Source: Flavobacterium sp. N3904 (lineage in GTDB: Bacteria > Bacteroidota > Bacteroidia > Flavobacteriales > Flavobacteriaceae). Taken from it: a DNA stretch of 64,000 bases. Positions 34,490 through 42,044 of this stretch are shown here, piece by piece. Below the pieces are notes generated by a model. The model had not been told where the DNA came from, ran no database searches, and worked only from the letters and a program-made list of their open reading frames with translations. Each line of letters begins with the position of its first letter. Within the stretch, counting starts at the first letter, position 1. Location: assembly GCF_025947305.1 (NCBI RefSeq), contig NZ_CP110009.1, forward strand, positions 2,397,501 through 2,461,500. The letters run 5' to 3'. Made by a program: the position numbers and the translations under genes.

Positions 34490-36199
34490 ATGAAAAACAA
34501 AACCAATCAAATAACCTTAATATATATTGTTGCTTCATTATTTGTTGCTATTCTTAGTTTCAAGTTATTAAGAAAATTTACCTCCTATTTTGATTGTTAT
34601 TTTTTCAGTTTCATCAAAGACATCATTTTCATAGTTGCTACCGGTTTTCTTTTTAGATATATCTTATCTAAAAACCGTAAAGACAACACAGAAATCTTCA
34701 AAGACCTCAAGGAGACAAACGAACGGCTAAAAGAATCTAACGAAAAGTATGACATTGTTGCAAAAGCGACCAGCGATACAATATGGGATTGGCGAATACA
34801 AGAGGATCGCCTCACATGGAACAAAGGAATTAAAGGGATTTACGGTTATAATTTAGATCAGGTTGGGGCCAATTCAAAATGGTGGTTTGATAATATTCAT
34901 CCCGAAGACAGTATAAAAATGTCTATAAAACTGTATTCTTTTTTAGAACAAAAAACAGAAAAATGGCAAGATCAATACCGATTTAAATGTGCTGATAACA
35001 CCTATAAATATGTGTTGGATAGAGGTTTTATTCTGAAAGACGAAAACGATAAAGCAATTCGGATGATTGGTGCCATCCAAGATATTACCAAACAAAAAGA
35101 AGAAGAAAACCGCTTGAAATTACTTGAAACGGTTTTTACAGAAGCAAAAGATTCTATTATTATTACCGAAGCGGAATCCCACGACAATCAAATTCCAAAA
35201 ATCGTTTTTGCCAATCCTGCTTATACCAGAATGTCGGGATACAATCACAACGAAATCATCGGCAAATCCTTTAATTTTTTCTTTGGACCAAATTCAAATA
35301 ATGCACAAATAGAAAAATTAAGCAATGCCATTACTAACAAAGAAGAATGTTTTGTTGAAATTATTTGCTACAAAAAAGACCAGTCCGAATATTGGGTACG
35401 ACTTTCTTTTATCCCTGTTTATAATATTGAACAGGAACTTTCTCATTGGATTTCAATTCAAAGGGATATTACCGAAGAAAAAAAATTAGAAAAAGAAAAA
35501 GAAATTCTAATAAGAGAGTTAATCATAAATAATAAAGATTTAAAACAGTTCTCTTATATTACCTCTCACAATTTGAGAGCGCCCTTGTCTAATCTTACAG
35601 GCTTATTGAACTTAATTGATGATATTATTATTGAAGATCCAGAGTTGAAAGAAATCTTGTCAGGCTTCAAAGTATCAACGCATCTGCTTAATGAAACCAT
35701 AAACGACCTTGCCAAAGTTATCACTATAAAAGATGGTCCTTCGTCACAAATTGAAATACTTTCAATAAAAGAACTTTTTGAAAATATATTAAATCAAATA
35801 AACTACCAGCTCGAAACTATAAAACCAACTTTGAATATAAATTTTGGAGAAGTTGTTACAATAAATACCAATAAAGCCTATTTTGAGAGCATTTTGTTGA
35901 ATTTATTGACCAATGCCCTAAAATACAGATCGAAGGATAGACTTCTAATAATAGATATAACGATTATAGGGGTAGATAACACTGTGATAATAGAATTTAA
36001 AGACAATGGAATTGGAATAGATTTAGAGCGAAATAAAGATAAAATCTTTGGACTTTATCAAAGATTTCATAATTATCCAGATAGTAAAGGGTTAGGTCTG
36101 TATTTAGTAAAATCTCAAATAGAAGCGATGGGAGGGACCATAAGCATTGAAAGTGAGGTTAATAAAGGAACTGCTTATACATTAACATTTAAAACCTAA
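34490..36199 (+). CDS. PAS-domain sensor histidine kinase
   Basis: The 569-residue product has two N-terminal membrane helices (about 9-26 and 38-57) with almost no periplasmic loop, a short coiled coil (about 66-90), and two PAS/PAC modules (about 90-205 with WDWRIQEDRLTW, and about 210-335 with IVFANPAYTRMSGYNHNEIIGK). The HisKA-like region has phospho-His360 in SHNLRAPLSNLTGL. The HATPase domain shows NLLTNALKYRS, FKDNGIGID and GLGLYLVKSQIEAMGG. With intracellular PAS sensors it should respond to a cytoplasmic or membrane-derived cue such as redox state or ligand. A single-domain response regulator follows after 6 bp and is the obvious phosphotransfer partner. Confidence 0.93.
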   Translation: MKNKTNQITLIYIVASLFVAILSFKLLRKFTSYFDCYFFSFIKDIIFIVATGFLFRYILSKNRKDNTEIFKDLKETNERLKESNEKYDIVAKATSDTIWDWRIQEDRLTWNKGIKGIYGYNLDQVGANSKWWFDNIHPEDSIKMSIKLYSFLEQKTEKWQDQYRFKCADNTYKYVLDRGFILKDENDKAIRMIGAIQDITKQKEEENRLKLLETVFTEAKDSIIITEAESHDNQIPKIVFANPAYTRMSGYNHNEIIGKSFNFFFGPNSNNAQIEKLSNAITNKEECFVEIICYKKDQSEYWVRLSFIPVYNIEQELSHWISIQRDITEEKKLEKEKEILIRELIINNKDLKQFSYITSHNLRAPLSNLTGLLNLIDDIIIEDPELKEILSGFKVSTHLLNETINDLAKVITIKDGPSSQIEILSIKELFENILNQINYQLETIKPTLNINFGEVVTINTNKAYFESILLNLLTNALKYRSKDRLLIIDITIIGVDNTVIIEFKDNGIGIDLERNKDKIFGLYQRFHNYPDSKGLGLYLVKSQIEAMGGTISIESEVNKGTAYTLTFKT

Positions 36200-36205
36200 T
36201 AAAGA

Positions 36206-36610
36206 ATGTTAGATCTCATTATGTGCATAGACGACGATCCTATAACTCTAATGTTAATCAAAAAAGTGGTTCATAAAGCTTCCTTTTCTAAAGAAATAAT
36301 AAATGCTCAAAACGGTGAAGAAGCACTCTCTATACTTGATGAACTTAACAACGTTAAAAATAATCAAGCAATTGCCAAACCTCAATTAATTTTTTTAGAT
36401 CTAAATATGCCTGTTATGGGAGGATGGGAGTTTTTGGACTTTTTTAGCAAGTCAAATTATTTTGATTTAAAAAATATAAAAGTTATTGTATTGACCTCTA
36501 CTATAGATCCAGATGACATAAAAAAATCAAAAGCGTATCCAAATGTTATCGATTTTCAATCGAAGCCAATTACTGTAGAAATGCTAAATCATATTAAAAC
36601 TAAGCTTTAA
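36206..36610 (+). CDS. Single-domain response regulator (receiver only)
   Basis: The 134-residue CheY-like receiver has acidic pocket CIDDDP (7-12), phospho-acceptor Asp65 in IFLDLNMPVMGG, a Thr in VLTST and the late Lys in QSKPI. There is no output domain. It is 6 bp downstream of the PAS kinase, so the pair forms one operon. It most likely relays phosphate to another protein or acts by protein-protein contact, a common design in Bacteroidetes. Confidence 0.94.
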   Translation: MLDLIMCIDDDPITLMLIKKVVHKASFSKEIINAQNGEEALSILDELNNVKNNQAIAKPQLIFLDLNMPVMGGWEFLDFFSKSNYFDLKNIKVIVLTSTIDPDDIKKSKAYPNVIDFQSKPITVEMLNHIKTKL

Positions 36611-36725
36611 AAACCTGAAATTTCTTTTTGTTTTAAAAGTCAGAAACAAAAATTTTACTAAAAACATTCATTATAAAGTTGGTTTAATTTGACTTACTTT
36701 GTCTTTCATTATTAAATTAATTGTA

Positions 36726-37466
36726 TTGTTTTTCTTTGCTTCAAATAAAGCCATTTTAAAGGATTTGATTCCAGACAATCACGTTGATATCCATTCACAT
36801 CTCATGCCAGGAATTGATGATGGGGCCAGAACTTTTGAGCAAAGTCTTGACTTGGTCCGATCTCTTCAGGAACTTCGTGTTTCCCAGTTTATTACTACTC
36901 CCCATATTATGGGTCATGTGTGGAAAAACACAAAGGAAGGTATTCTGGAACTTAAAAATCAAACGGTAAAAGAATTGGAAAAGCACTCCGTTGTTGTGCC
37001 TTTTCAGGCTGCTGCTGAATATATGGTAGACGATCAGTTTGTGAAACTTTTTCAGGCGGGTGAATTATTGGCTTTAAAAGGTAAACATGTATTGATCGAG
37101 ATGTCTTATGTAAATGCGCCAATGCAATTGTATGCCATTCTTTTTGATTTGCAGATTGCTGGGTATATTCCTGTTTTGGCGCACCCGGAGCGATACACAT
37201 TTTATCATAATAATTTTGATGAATACCTAAAACTTAAAAGGGTTGGTTGTCTTTTTCAGTTAAACTTGTTGGCAGTTGTTGGTTATTATGGAGAATCTAT
37301 TGCTAAAATTGCTGAGCAATTACTCCAAAAAGGAATGTATGATTTTGTAGGATCTGACGTGCATCATAGTAAGCACATTGCTGCGTTTGAACAGAGAGTA
37401 AAATGGAAAGAGGTAACTGCACTTGAGGAAGTTATAAAAAACAATCAGTTTTTTAGAATTGAATAG
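36726..37466 (+). CDS. CpsB/CapC/YwqE-type tyrosine-protein phosphatase (PHP domain)
   Basis: This is a PHP-type metallo-phosphatase with DIHSHLMPGIDDGA (metal-binding HxH plus DDG), TPHIMG, LIEMSY, LAHPERY and the late GSDVHHSKH; all are family hallmarks. I prefer the TTG at 36726 (MFFFASNKAILKDLIPD, 246 residues) because related proteins, as I recall them, start just before this stretch and a promoter-like TTACTTTG lies at 36694-36701. The frame itself could be extended to 36699. Such enzymes remove phosphate from tyrosine kinases that control capsule or exopolysaccharide export (Wzc/CapB type). No such kinase or export gene is in the window. Confidence 0.88.
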   Translation: MFFFASNKAILKDLIPDNHVDIHSHLMPGIDDGARTFEQSLDLVRSLQELRVSQFITTPHIMGHVWKNTKEGILELKNQTVKELEKHSVVVPFQAAAEYMVDDQFVKLFQAGELLALKGKHVLIEMSYVNAPMQLYAILFDLQIAGYIPVLAHPERYTFYHNNFDEYLKLKRVGCLFQLNLLAVVGYYGESIAKIAEQLLQKGMYDFVGSDVHHSKHIAAFEQRVKWKEVTALEEVIKNNQFFRIE

Positions 37467-37532
37467 AATTTTGTTTTTGATTAATTTATAAAGAAAAAAA
37501 GACTTATTAAAACTGAAATATTTAAAATATTT

Positions 37533-38675
37533 TCAACTCAGTAATTTTAATAAAACAGTACCTATTCGATCCCGATCCGAATCAGTTAAATTTGACCCTG
37601 ATGGCAAGCTCAAACCATTTTCAAAAAGGGTTTCGGCAATTTTGTTTCCATAAAATGGATACTTTTCAAACAAAGGCTGTAAGTGCATAGGCTTCCATAG
37701 AGGCCTACTTTCTATATTAGAGTCCAATAATGTCAATCGAATGGTTTCCCGGTCAATTCCGTTTTTGGTTTCAGATGGGTTGATCAAAATAGAGGTCAGC
37801 CAGTAATTTGCAAAATAGTCATGGCTTGTTGTTGAGAAAACAGTTATTCCTGGGATGTTATCAAAAAGGGTTACGTAAAAATCATGCATAGCTCTTCTTA
37901 AAACAATATGCTCGTCAAGTACTTTCATTTGGCCTCGACCAATACCTGCACAAATATTGCTTATTTGGTAATTGTATCCTGTTTCACTGTGTTGATAATG
38001 AGGAGCCTCGTCTTTCGACTGTGATGCCAAAAACTCAACTTTTTTCTTTAATTTTTGATTAAAAGTTACAATCGCTCCGCCGGCGGAAGTGGTTATAATT
38101 TTGTTTCCATTGAATGAAAAAACGCTAATATCACCAAAAGTCCCACATTTTTGGCCTTTGTAGCTACTGCCTAATGCTTCGGCACTGTCTTCTAGAATTG
38201 GGATATTGTATTTATTGGCAATGGCTCGAATTTCATCGATTTTATAAGGAACACCGTATAAATGTACCGTAATGATTGCTTTCGGACTTTGTCCTTTGTA
38301 AATACAATCAACGATGGCCGCTTCTAAAGCTATAGGGCAAAGATTCCAGGTTTCGAGTTCACTGTCGATAAAAACAGGCGTTGCACCTTGATACAAAATA
38401 GGATTGGCAGATGCCGAAAAAGTCATGGATTGACAAATAACGACATCACCAGCTTTTACATCCAAAAGGATTAGTCCTAAATGAATGGCTGCCGTAGCTG
38501 AGTTGAGGGCTGTTACAAAAACATCTTTTGATAAATATTTTTCCAAATCATGTTCAAATCCAGTAATATTTGCTCCCACTGGAGCAATCCAATTTGTATC
38601 AAATGCTTCGTGTATATAGTTAAGTTCGGTACCTCCCATGTGGGGGGAGGATAACCATATTTTAGGATAATTCAT
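37533..38675 (-). CDS. DegT/DnrJ/EryC1/StrS-family sugar aminotransferase
   Basis: The 380-residue fold-type I PLP enzyme has WLSSPHMGGTELNYI (7-21), TALNSATAAIHLGL (55-68), EDSAEALGSSYKG (162-174) with Asp163, and Schiff-base Lys192 in SFNGNKIITTSAGG. The N-terminal SSPHMGG pattern is typical of PglE/PseC-like enzymes that aminate keto-sugar nucleotides for surface glycans such as di-N-acetylbacillosamine-type sugars. It is convergent with the CpsB-type phosphatase gene, and both point to surface polysaccharide. The rest of a glycan cluster is absent from the window, and a gene remnant lies just upstream. Confidence 0.92.
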   Translation of the reverse strand: MNYPKIWLSSPHMGGTELNYIHEAFDTNWIAPVGANITGFEHDLEKYLSKDVFVTALNSATAAIHLGLILLDVKAGDVVICQSMTFSASANPILYQGATPVFIDSELETWNLCPIALEAAIVDCIYKGQSPKAIITVHLYGVPYKIDEIRAIANKYNIPILEDSAEALGSSYKGQKCGTFGDISVFSFNGNKIITTSAGGAIVTFNQKLKKKVEFLASQSKDEAPHYQHSETGYNYQISNICAGIGRGQMKVLDEHIVLRRAMHDFYVTLFDNIPGITVFSTTSHDYFANYWLTSILINPSETKNGIDRETIRLTLLDSNIESRPLWKPMHLQPLFEKYPFYGNKIAETLFENGLSLPSGSNLTDSDRDRIGTVLLKLLS

Positions 38676-38765
38676 TTTGAGAAATATTGAAAAAAAACTT
38701 TATGTTTAGATATAGCCTGCTATTTGGTTCTGAATTCTGTTTATAATTTTGCGCAACAATTTACT

Positions 38766-38885
38766 TTATGTATAACGAGCAGCATTTTCATAATAATTGT
38801 CTAAAGTAATTACTTTTGCTTGAGTGACAATTCTCTGCGCTGAAGTTTCTGCACATAATTTTGAATTTTTAGAAAAAATAAAATT
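38766..38885 (-). pseudogene. Possible C-terminal gene remnant (unidentified)
   Basis: Between the DegT aminotransferase and the amidase, the minus strand has about 35 codons without a start codon that read like protein: CAETSAQRIV, then TQAKVITLDNYYENAARYT before a TAA. Codon use is like the neighbours. I do not recognise the family. It could be the tail of a gene lost by deletion next to the aminotransferase. Confidence 0.35.
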
Positions 38886-38897
38886 TTAAATAAAGGA

Positions 38898-38943
38898 TTT
38901 AAAGTAAAAACGCCTTTTGAATCGACCAAAAAGCGCTTTTTAT
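38898..38943 (-). terminator. Probable terminator after the amidase gene
   Basis: An imperfect hairpin, aaaaacgcctttt with aaaaagcgctttt (two single-base bulges), lies 14 bp beyond the amidase stop, with T on the minus-strand 3' side. Confidence 0.55.
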
Positions 38944-38956
38944 AAAGTGTAATATT

Positions 38957-39859
38957 TTATTTTGTGTAAATCGAGTAAATAGTGCTAATCGTTTTTTCGT
39001 CTAAGATATCATTAACTTCAGTCTGTATATAATGAAGTTTAAAAGCGATAATGGCTGCTGAAAGATTTTTTGTGTTGTAGCCTATTACTTGTAAGCCTTG
39101 TTCTGCATTAAAATCATCTGGAGGACAAGGGAGTATTTCATCTGGCCAGATTCCAAATCCATTCAGTGCAAGAAGTTTCCATGGAAACAATGCGCTCGGA
39201 TCTTTCTTTCTGGTAGGTGCAATGTCTGCATGCCCAATGATGTTTTGTGTTGGAATGTTATAATCTTTTTTTAATTTGGTCAATAAAGCCAGCAAACTAT
39301 TAATTTGGATGTCTGAGAATGCTTCTGTACCGTTGTTGTCTAGCTCAATTCCAATTGAACCTGAGTTCATATCGGTATCTTTGCCCCAAGAGCCATTTCC
39401 TGCATGCCAAGCTCTCAAATAATCATTCAGCATGTGTATTACTTTTCCATCTCTTGAAATCACATAATGGGCGCTAACTTTGCTTTCTTTTAATGTAAAT
39501 GTTTTTAACGTTTGTTGAACCGAATCCTGAGCCGTATGATGGATAATGATAAAATTGGGTTTTCTTAAATTAAAGTTTACCGTTCCCACCCATTCTGATA
39601 CTATGCCGTTATTCAAAATCTTAGAATCAGTTTTAGAAAGTGTGTCTTTATAATTTAGCAGTTGGTTTTTGTATCTATAAGCGACACTGTCAATTACAAT
39701 TACTGTTTCGTTTTGCAAAGGCACTGCTTCTTTTACAGAAAGGGTTTCTTTCAAAGAATTTATTTGAGTATCATAAACCTTCTCACTTTTTTTATGGGGA
39801 TTGGTGGCGCAAGAGGATACAATAAGAATTATAATAAGGTAATAAAAGTGCTTTTTCAT
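38957..39859 (-). CDS. N-acetylmuramoyl-L-alanine amidase lipoprotein (Amidase_2/PGRP fold)
   Basis: I use the third ATG in the frame (39859, MKKHFYYLIIIL), which gives a standard lipoprotein signal with lipobox IVSSC; the frame can extend to 39883. The mature part has a low-complexity linker and then the Amidase_2 domain: NFIIIHHTAQ with the first zinc His, HYVISRDGKVIHMLND, RAWHAGNGSWG, SIGIELDN, and GHADIAPTRKKDPSALFPW with the second His and the Asp ligand. AmpD-like enzymes cut the amide between muramic acid and L-alanine in peptidoglycan; here it is tethered to a membrane, so a role in wall turnover or recycling is likely. It follows the 158-residue secreted protein gene in one operon with rimO. 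Confidence 0.92.
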   Translation of the reverse strand: MKKHFYYLIIILIVSSCATNPHKKSEKVYDTQINSLKETLSVKEAVPLQNETVIVIDSVAYRYKNQLLNYKDTLSKTDSKILNNGIVSEWVGTVNFNLRKPNFIIIHHTAQDSVQQTLKTFTLKESKVSAHYVISRDGKVIHMLNDYLRAWHAGNGSWGKDTDMNSGSIGIELDNNGTEAFSDIQINSLLALLTKLKKDYNIPTQNIIGHADIAPTRKKDPSALFPWKLLALNGFGIWPDEILPCPPDDFNAEQGLQVIGYNTKNLSAAIIAFKLHYIQTEVNDILDEKTISTIYSIYTK

Positions 39860-39903
39860 ATTGATCATCGGATTTTTATTCATCCAAAGGAAAGTTGAAA
39901 TCG

Positions 39904-40380
39904 TTAGTGTTTTCTAGCTTCTATTTGGCTTTTTCTTTCTTCACTCAAGATTTTATATTTTGCCTTTTGTTCTTTATTTAGAATTTCCATTACTTCCAAA
40001 TCTGTCATTTCGCTAAGAACTTTAAATTCATTGGTTTTATCCTCGTCGCTAATTTCTTTTTTTATCAAGGCCTCTTGTTTTTTTAGCGATTTAATATACA
40101 CATTTGTGATAACAATCTCTTGTAGGGCATCCAGATTGAGTTCTTTTTTATAGTATTCTACGATTTTTGCTGCTGTTTTTTCTACTGGAACTTCTTTTGG
40201 AGTATTTTGAGTAGGTGTTTGACTCATCTGACTCATCTGGCTTTGACTTCTATTGCTACCATAACCATTATTATTTCCATAGCCACTATTACCTCCATAT
40301 CCATTACCATATTGGGCCATAATAGTGTTGGCAGATAAAAAGGCAATTGCACAAAACAAAACGATTCTTAATGTTTTCAT
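39904..40380 (-). CDS. Small secreted protein with Gly/Asn/Tyr-rich N-terminal segment, unknown function
   Basis: The 158-residue product has a signal peptide (SANTIMAQ, cleavage about residue 22). A short repeat segment follows (YGNGYGGNSGYGNNNGYGS, about 23-41), then a Gln/Ser-Met stretch and a charged helical region (about 62-158). That region resembles the LTxxQ/Spy-like helical domains seen in many Bacteroidetes secreted proteins, with LNKEQKAKYKILSEER near the end. I do not recognise a specific family. It lies between rimO and the amidase, with gaps of 30 and 44 bp, and is probably co-transcribed; a periplasmic helper or chaperone-like role is only a guess. Confidence 0.82.
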   Translation of the reverse strand: MKTLRIVLFCAIAFLSANTIMAQYGNGYGGNSGYGNNNGYGSNRSQSQMSQMSQTPTQNTPKEVPVEKTAAKIVEYYKKELNLDALQEIVITNVYIKSLKKQEALIKKEISDEDKTNEFKVLSEMTDLEVMEILNKEQKAKYKILSEERKSQIEARKH

Positions 40381-40410
40381 ATAGGTTTATTTACAGTGTT
40401 TTATAAAGAT

Positions 40411-41724
40411 CTAGACCGGCTCTCCGTACAAATCAAATTCAGTAGCTTCAATAATTTTTATCATTACAAATTCACCTGTTTTTACATAATGTTTTGTAGC
40501 GTCTATCAAAACTTCATTGTCTACATCTGGACTGTCAAATTCGGTTCTGCCCACAAAATGGCCACCTTCTTTTCTGTCAATAATACATCTAAATGTTTGG
40601 CCTACTTTCTCTTGGTTCAAATCCCAGGAAATCTGTGATTGCAATTCCATTATTTCGTTGGCGCGGTCTTGTTTTACATCGTCTGGAACATCATCTTCCA
40701 GTAAATAAGCATGTGTGTTTTCTTCATGCGAATAAGCAAAACAACCCATTCGGTCAAATTTCATTTCTTGAACAAATTCTTTCAAAATATTAAAATCTTC
40801 CTGAGTTTCTCCTGGATATCCCACAATCAAAGTGGTACGAATAGCCATTCCGGGAACGGCAGCTCTAAAGTCTTTTAATAATTGTGTTGTTTTTTCTTGA
40901 GTAGTCCCACGACGCATAGATTTTAAAATTGAATCCGATATATGCTGCAACGGAATATCAATATAATTACAAATCTTAGGTTCGCGTTTCATGATTTCAA
41001 GCACATCCATCGGGAAACCAGTTGGGAAGGCGTAGTGCAAACGAATCCACTCAATGCCTTCAACTTTTACCAACGCTTCCAATAATTCGCCCAAAGCGCG
41101 TTTTTTATATAAATCAAGCCCGTAATAGGTTAAATCCTGAGCGATTAAAATCAATTCTTTTACACCGTTTTTGGCCAATCCTTCGGCTTCTTTTACCAGC
41201 TTTTCAATGGTTTGCGAAACGTTTTTTCCTCTCATTAACGGAATCGCACAAAAACTACAAGGTCTATCACAACCTTCCGAAATTTTTAGATAAGCATAAT
41301 TTTTAGGAGTTGTCGTCAAACGTTCTCCCAGTAATTCATGTTTGTAATCGGCTCCCAAAGCTTTCAATAAAGCAGGTAATTCGGTAGTTCCAAAATACTG
41401 ATCTACATTTGGAATCTCTTTTTCTAAATCCGGACGGTATCTTTCAGACAAGCAACCCGTAACAAAAACTTTATCGACAAGTCCTCTTTCTTTTTTGTCA
41501 GCATATTCCAAAATCATATTAACCGATTCGGCTTTAGCATTATCAATAAACCCGCAAGTATTAATCACAATAATATTTCCTTCATCTTCGGCTTTGGCTT
41601 CATGGGTTACTTCTTTTCCGCTTGCACGGAGTTGGCCCATTAGCACTTCACTGTCATATACATTTTTGGAACACCCCAAAGTGATCACATTTATTTTGTT
41701 CTTTTTTAAAGACTTCGTTCTCAT
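40411..41724 (-). CDS. rimO: Ribosomal protein S12 methylthiotransferase
   Basis: The 437-residue radical-SAM enzyme has an N-terminal UPF0004 domain with Cys18, Cys57 and Cys91 for the auxiliary cluster, the radical-SAM cluster motif CDRPCSFC (Cys152, Cys156, Cys159), and a C-terminal TRAM domain (about 375-437). LGCSKNVYDSEVLMGQL at the N-terminus separates RimO from the related MiaB. It adds a methylthio group to an aspartate of S12. It is the first gene of an operon with the secreted protein and the amidase; a TAATTTTG box lies about 32 bp upstream. Confidence 0.97.
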   Translation of the reverse strand: MRTKSLKKNKINVITLGCSKNVYDSEVLMGQLRASGKEVTHEAKAEDEGNIIVINTCGFIDNAKAESVNMILEYADKKERGLVDKVFVTGCLSERYRPDLEKEIPNVDQYFGTTELPALLKALGADYKHELLGERLTTTPKNYAYLKISEGCDRPCSFCAIPLMRGKNVSQTIEKLVKEAEGLAKNGVKELILIAQDLTYYGLDLYKKRALGELLEALVKVEGIEWIRLHYAFPTGFPMDVLEIMKREPKICNYIDIPLQHISDSILKSMRRGTTQEKTTQLLKDFRAAVPGMAIRTTLIVGYPGETQEDFNILKEFVQEMKFDRMGCFAYSHEENTHAYLLEDDVPDDVKQDRANEIMELQSQISWDLNQEKVGQTFRCIIDRKEGGHFVGRTEFDSPDVDNEVLIDATKHYVKTGEFVMIKIIEATEFDLYGEPV

Positions 41725-41755
41725 AGTATTATATCCCGATAATTTAGGAATTTTG

Positions 41756-41763
41756 CAAAATTA
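41756..41763 (-). promoter_or_regulatory. -7 promoter element of rimO
   Basis: Minus strand TAATTTTG (41763-41756) is an exact TAnnTTTG match about 32 bp before the ATG. A CAA (TTG on the minus strand) 12 bp further is too close to be a standard -33 box. Confidence 0.5.
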
Positions 41764-41799
41764 CAATTTTTTACCCAAACCTTGCCTGTTTCCTTTTCA

Positions 41800-41945
41800 A
41801 AAAGCCCCGTTTTGTTTGTTTAAAATGATTTGGAGCACCACTTTTGGTCAATTCAATAACTGTTGTCCCGCTGTCTGCTATATCCATCTCGTAGAAAAAA
41901 CGAGATGGGATGCCGCGACCATCGGGGCTGATTATTGATATTTGG
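41800..41945. repeat. GC-rich hairpin element, probable dispersed flavobacterial repeat
   Basis: This 320 bp gap between rimO and the FadL-type gene holds an element that is GC-richer than its surroundings. Its core is a perfect 8 bp stem, ccatctcg (41884-41891) with cgagatgg (41901-41908), flanked by gtcccgctgtctgct on the left and gccgcgaccatcggggct on the right. I recall elements with the CCCGCTGTCCGCT ... ATCGGGGCT frame scattered in Flavobacterium intergenic regions. No credible gene is in the gap. Confidence 0.55.
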
Positions 41946-41982
41946 TTTTCATTACAAATCTTGTTCTTATACCTTTTATATT

Positions 41983-42026
41983 AAAAAACAAAAACCACTT
42001 CCGAAAGATTTCAAAAGTGGTTCTTT
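41983..42026 (-). terminator. Terminator of the FadL-type gene
   Basis: The stem aaccactt (41993-42000) with aagtggtt (42015-42022) is followed on the minus strand by a T-rich tract. It sits 18 bp after the stop codon. Confidence 0.85.
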
Positions 42027-42044
42027 AATAGGTAACAGTATAGT

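Noticed and set aside
41495..41938. 147-residue plus-strand frame opposite the rimO start and over the hairpin element
   Set aside because: It runs antisense to rimO and continues through the intergenic repeat; no domain is visible.
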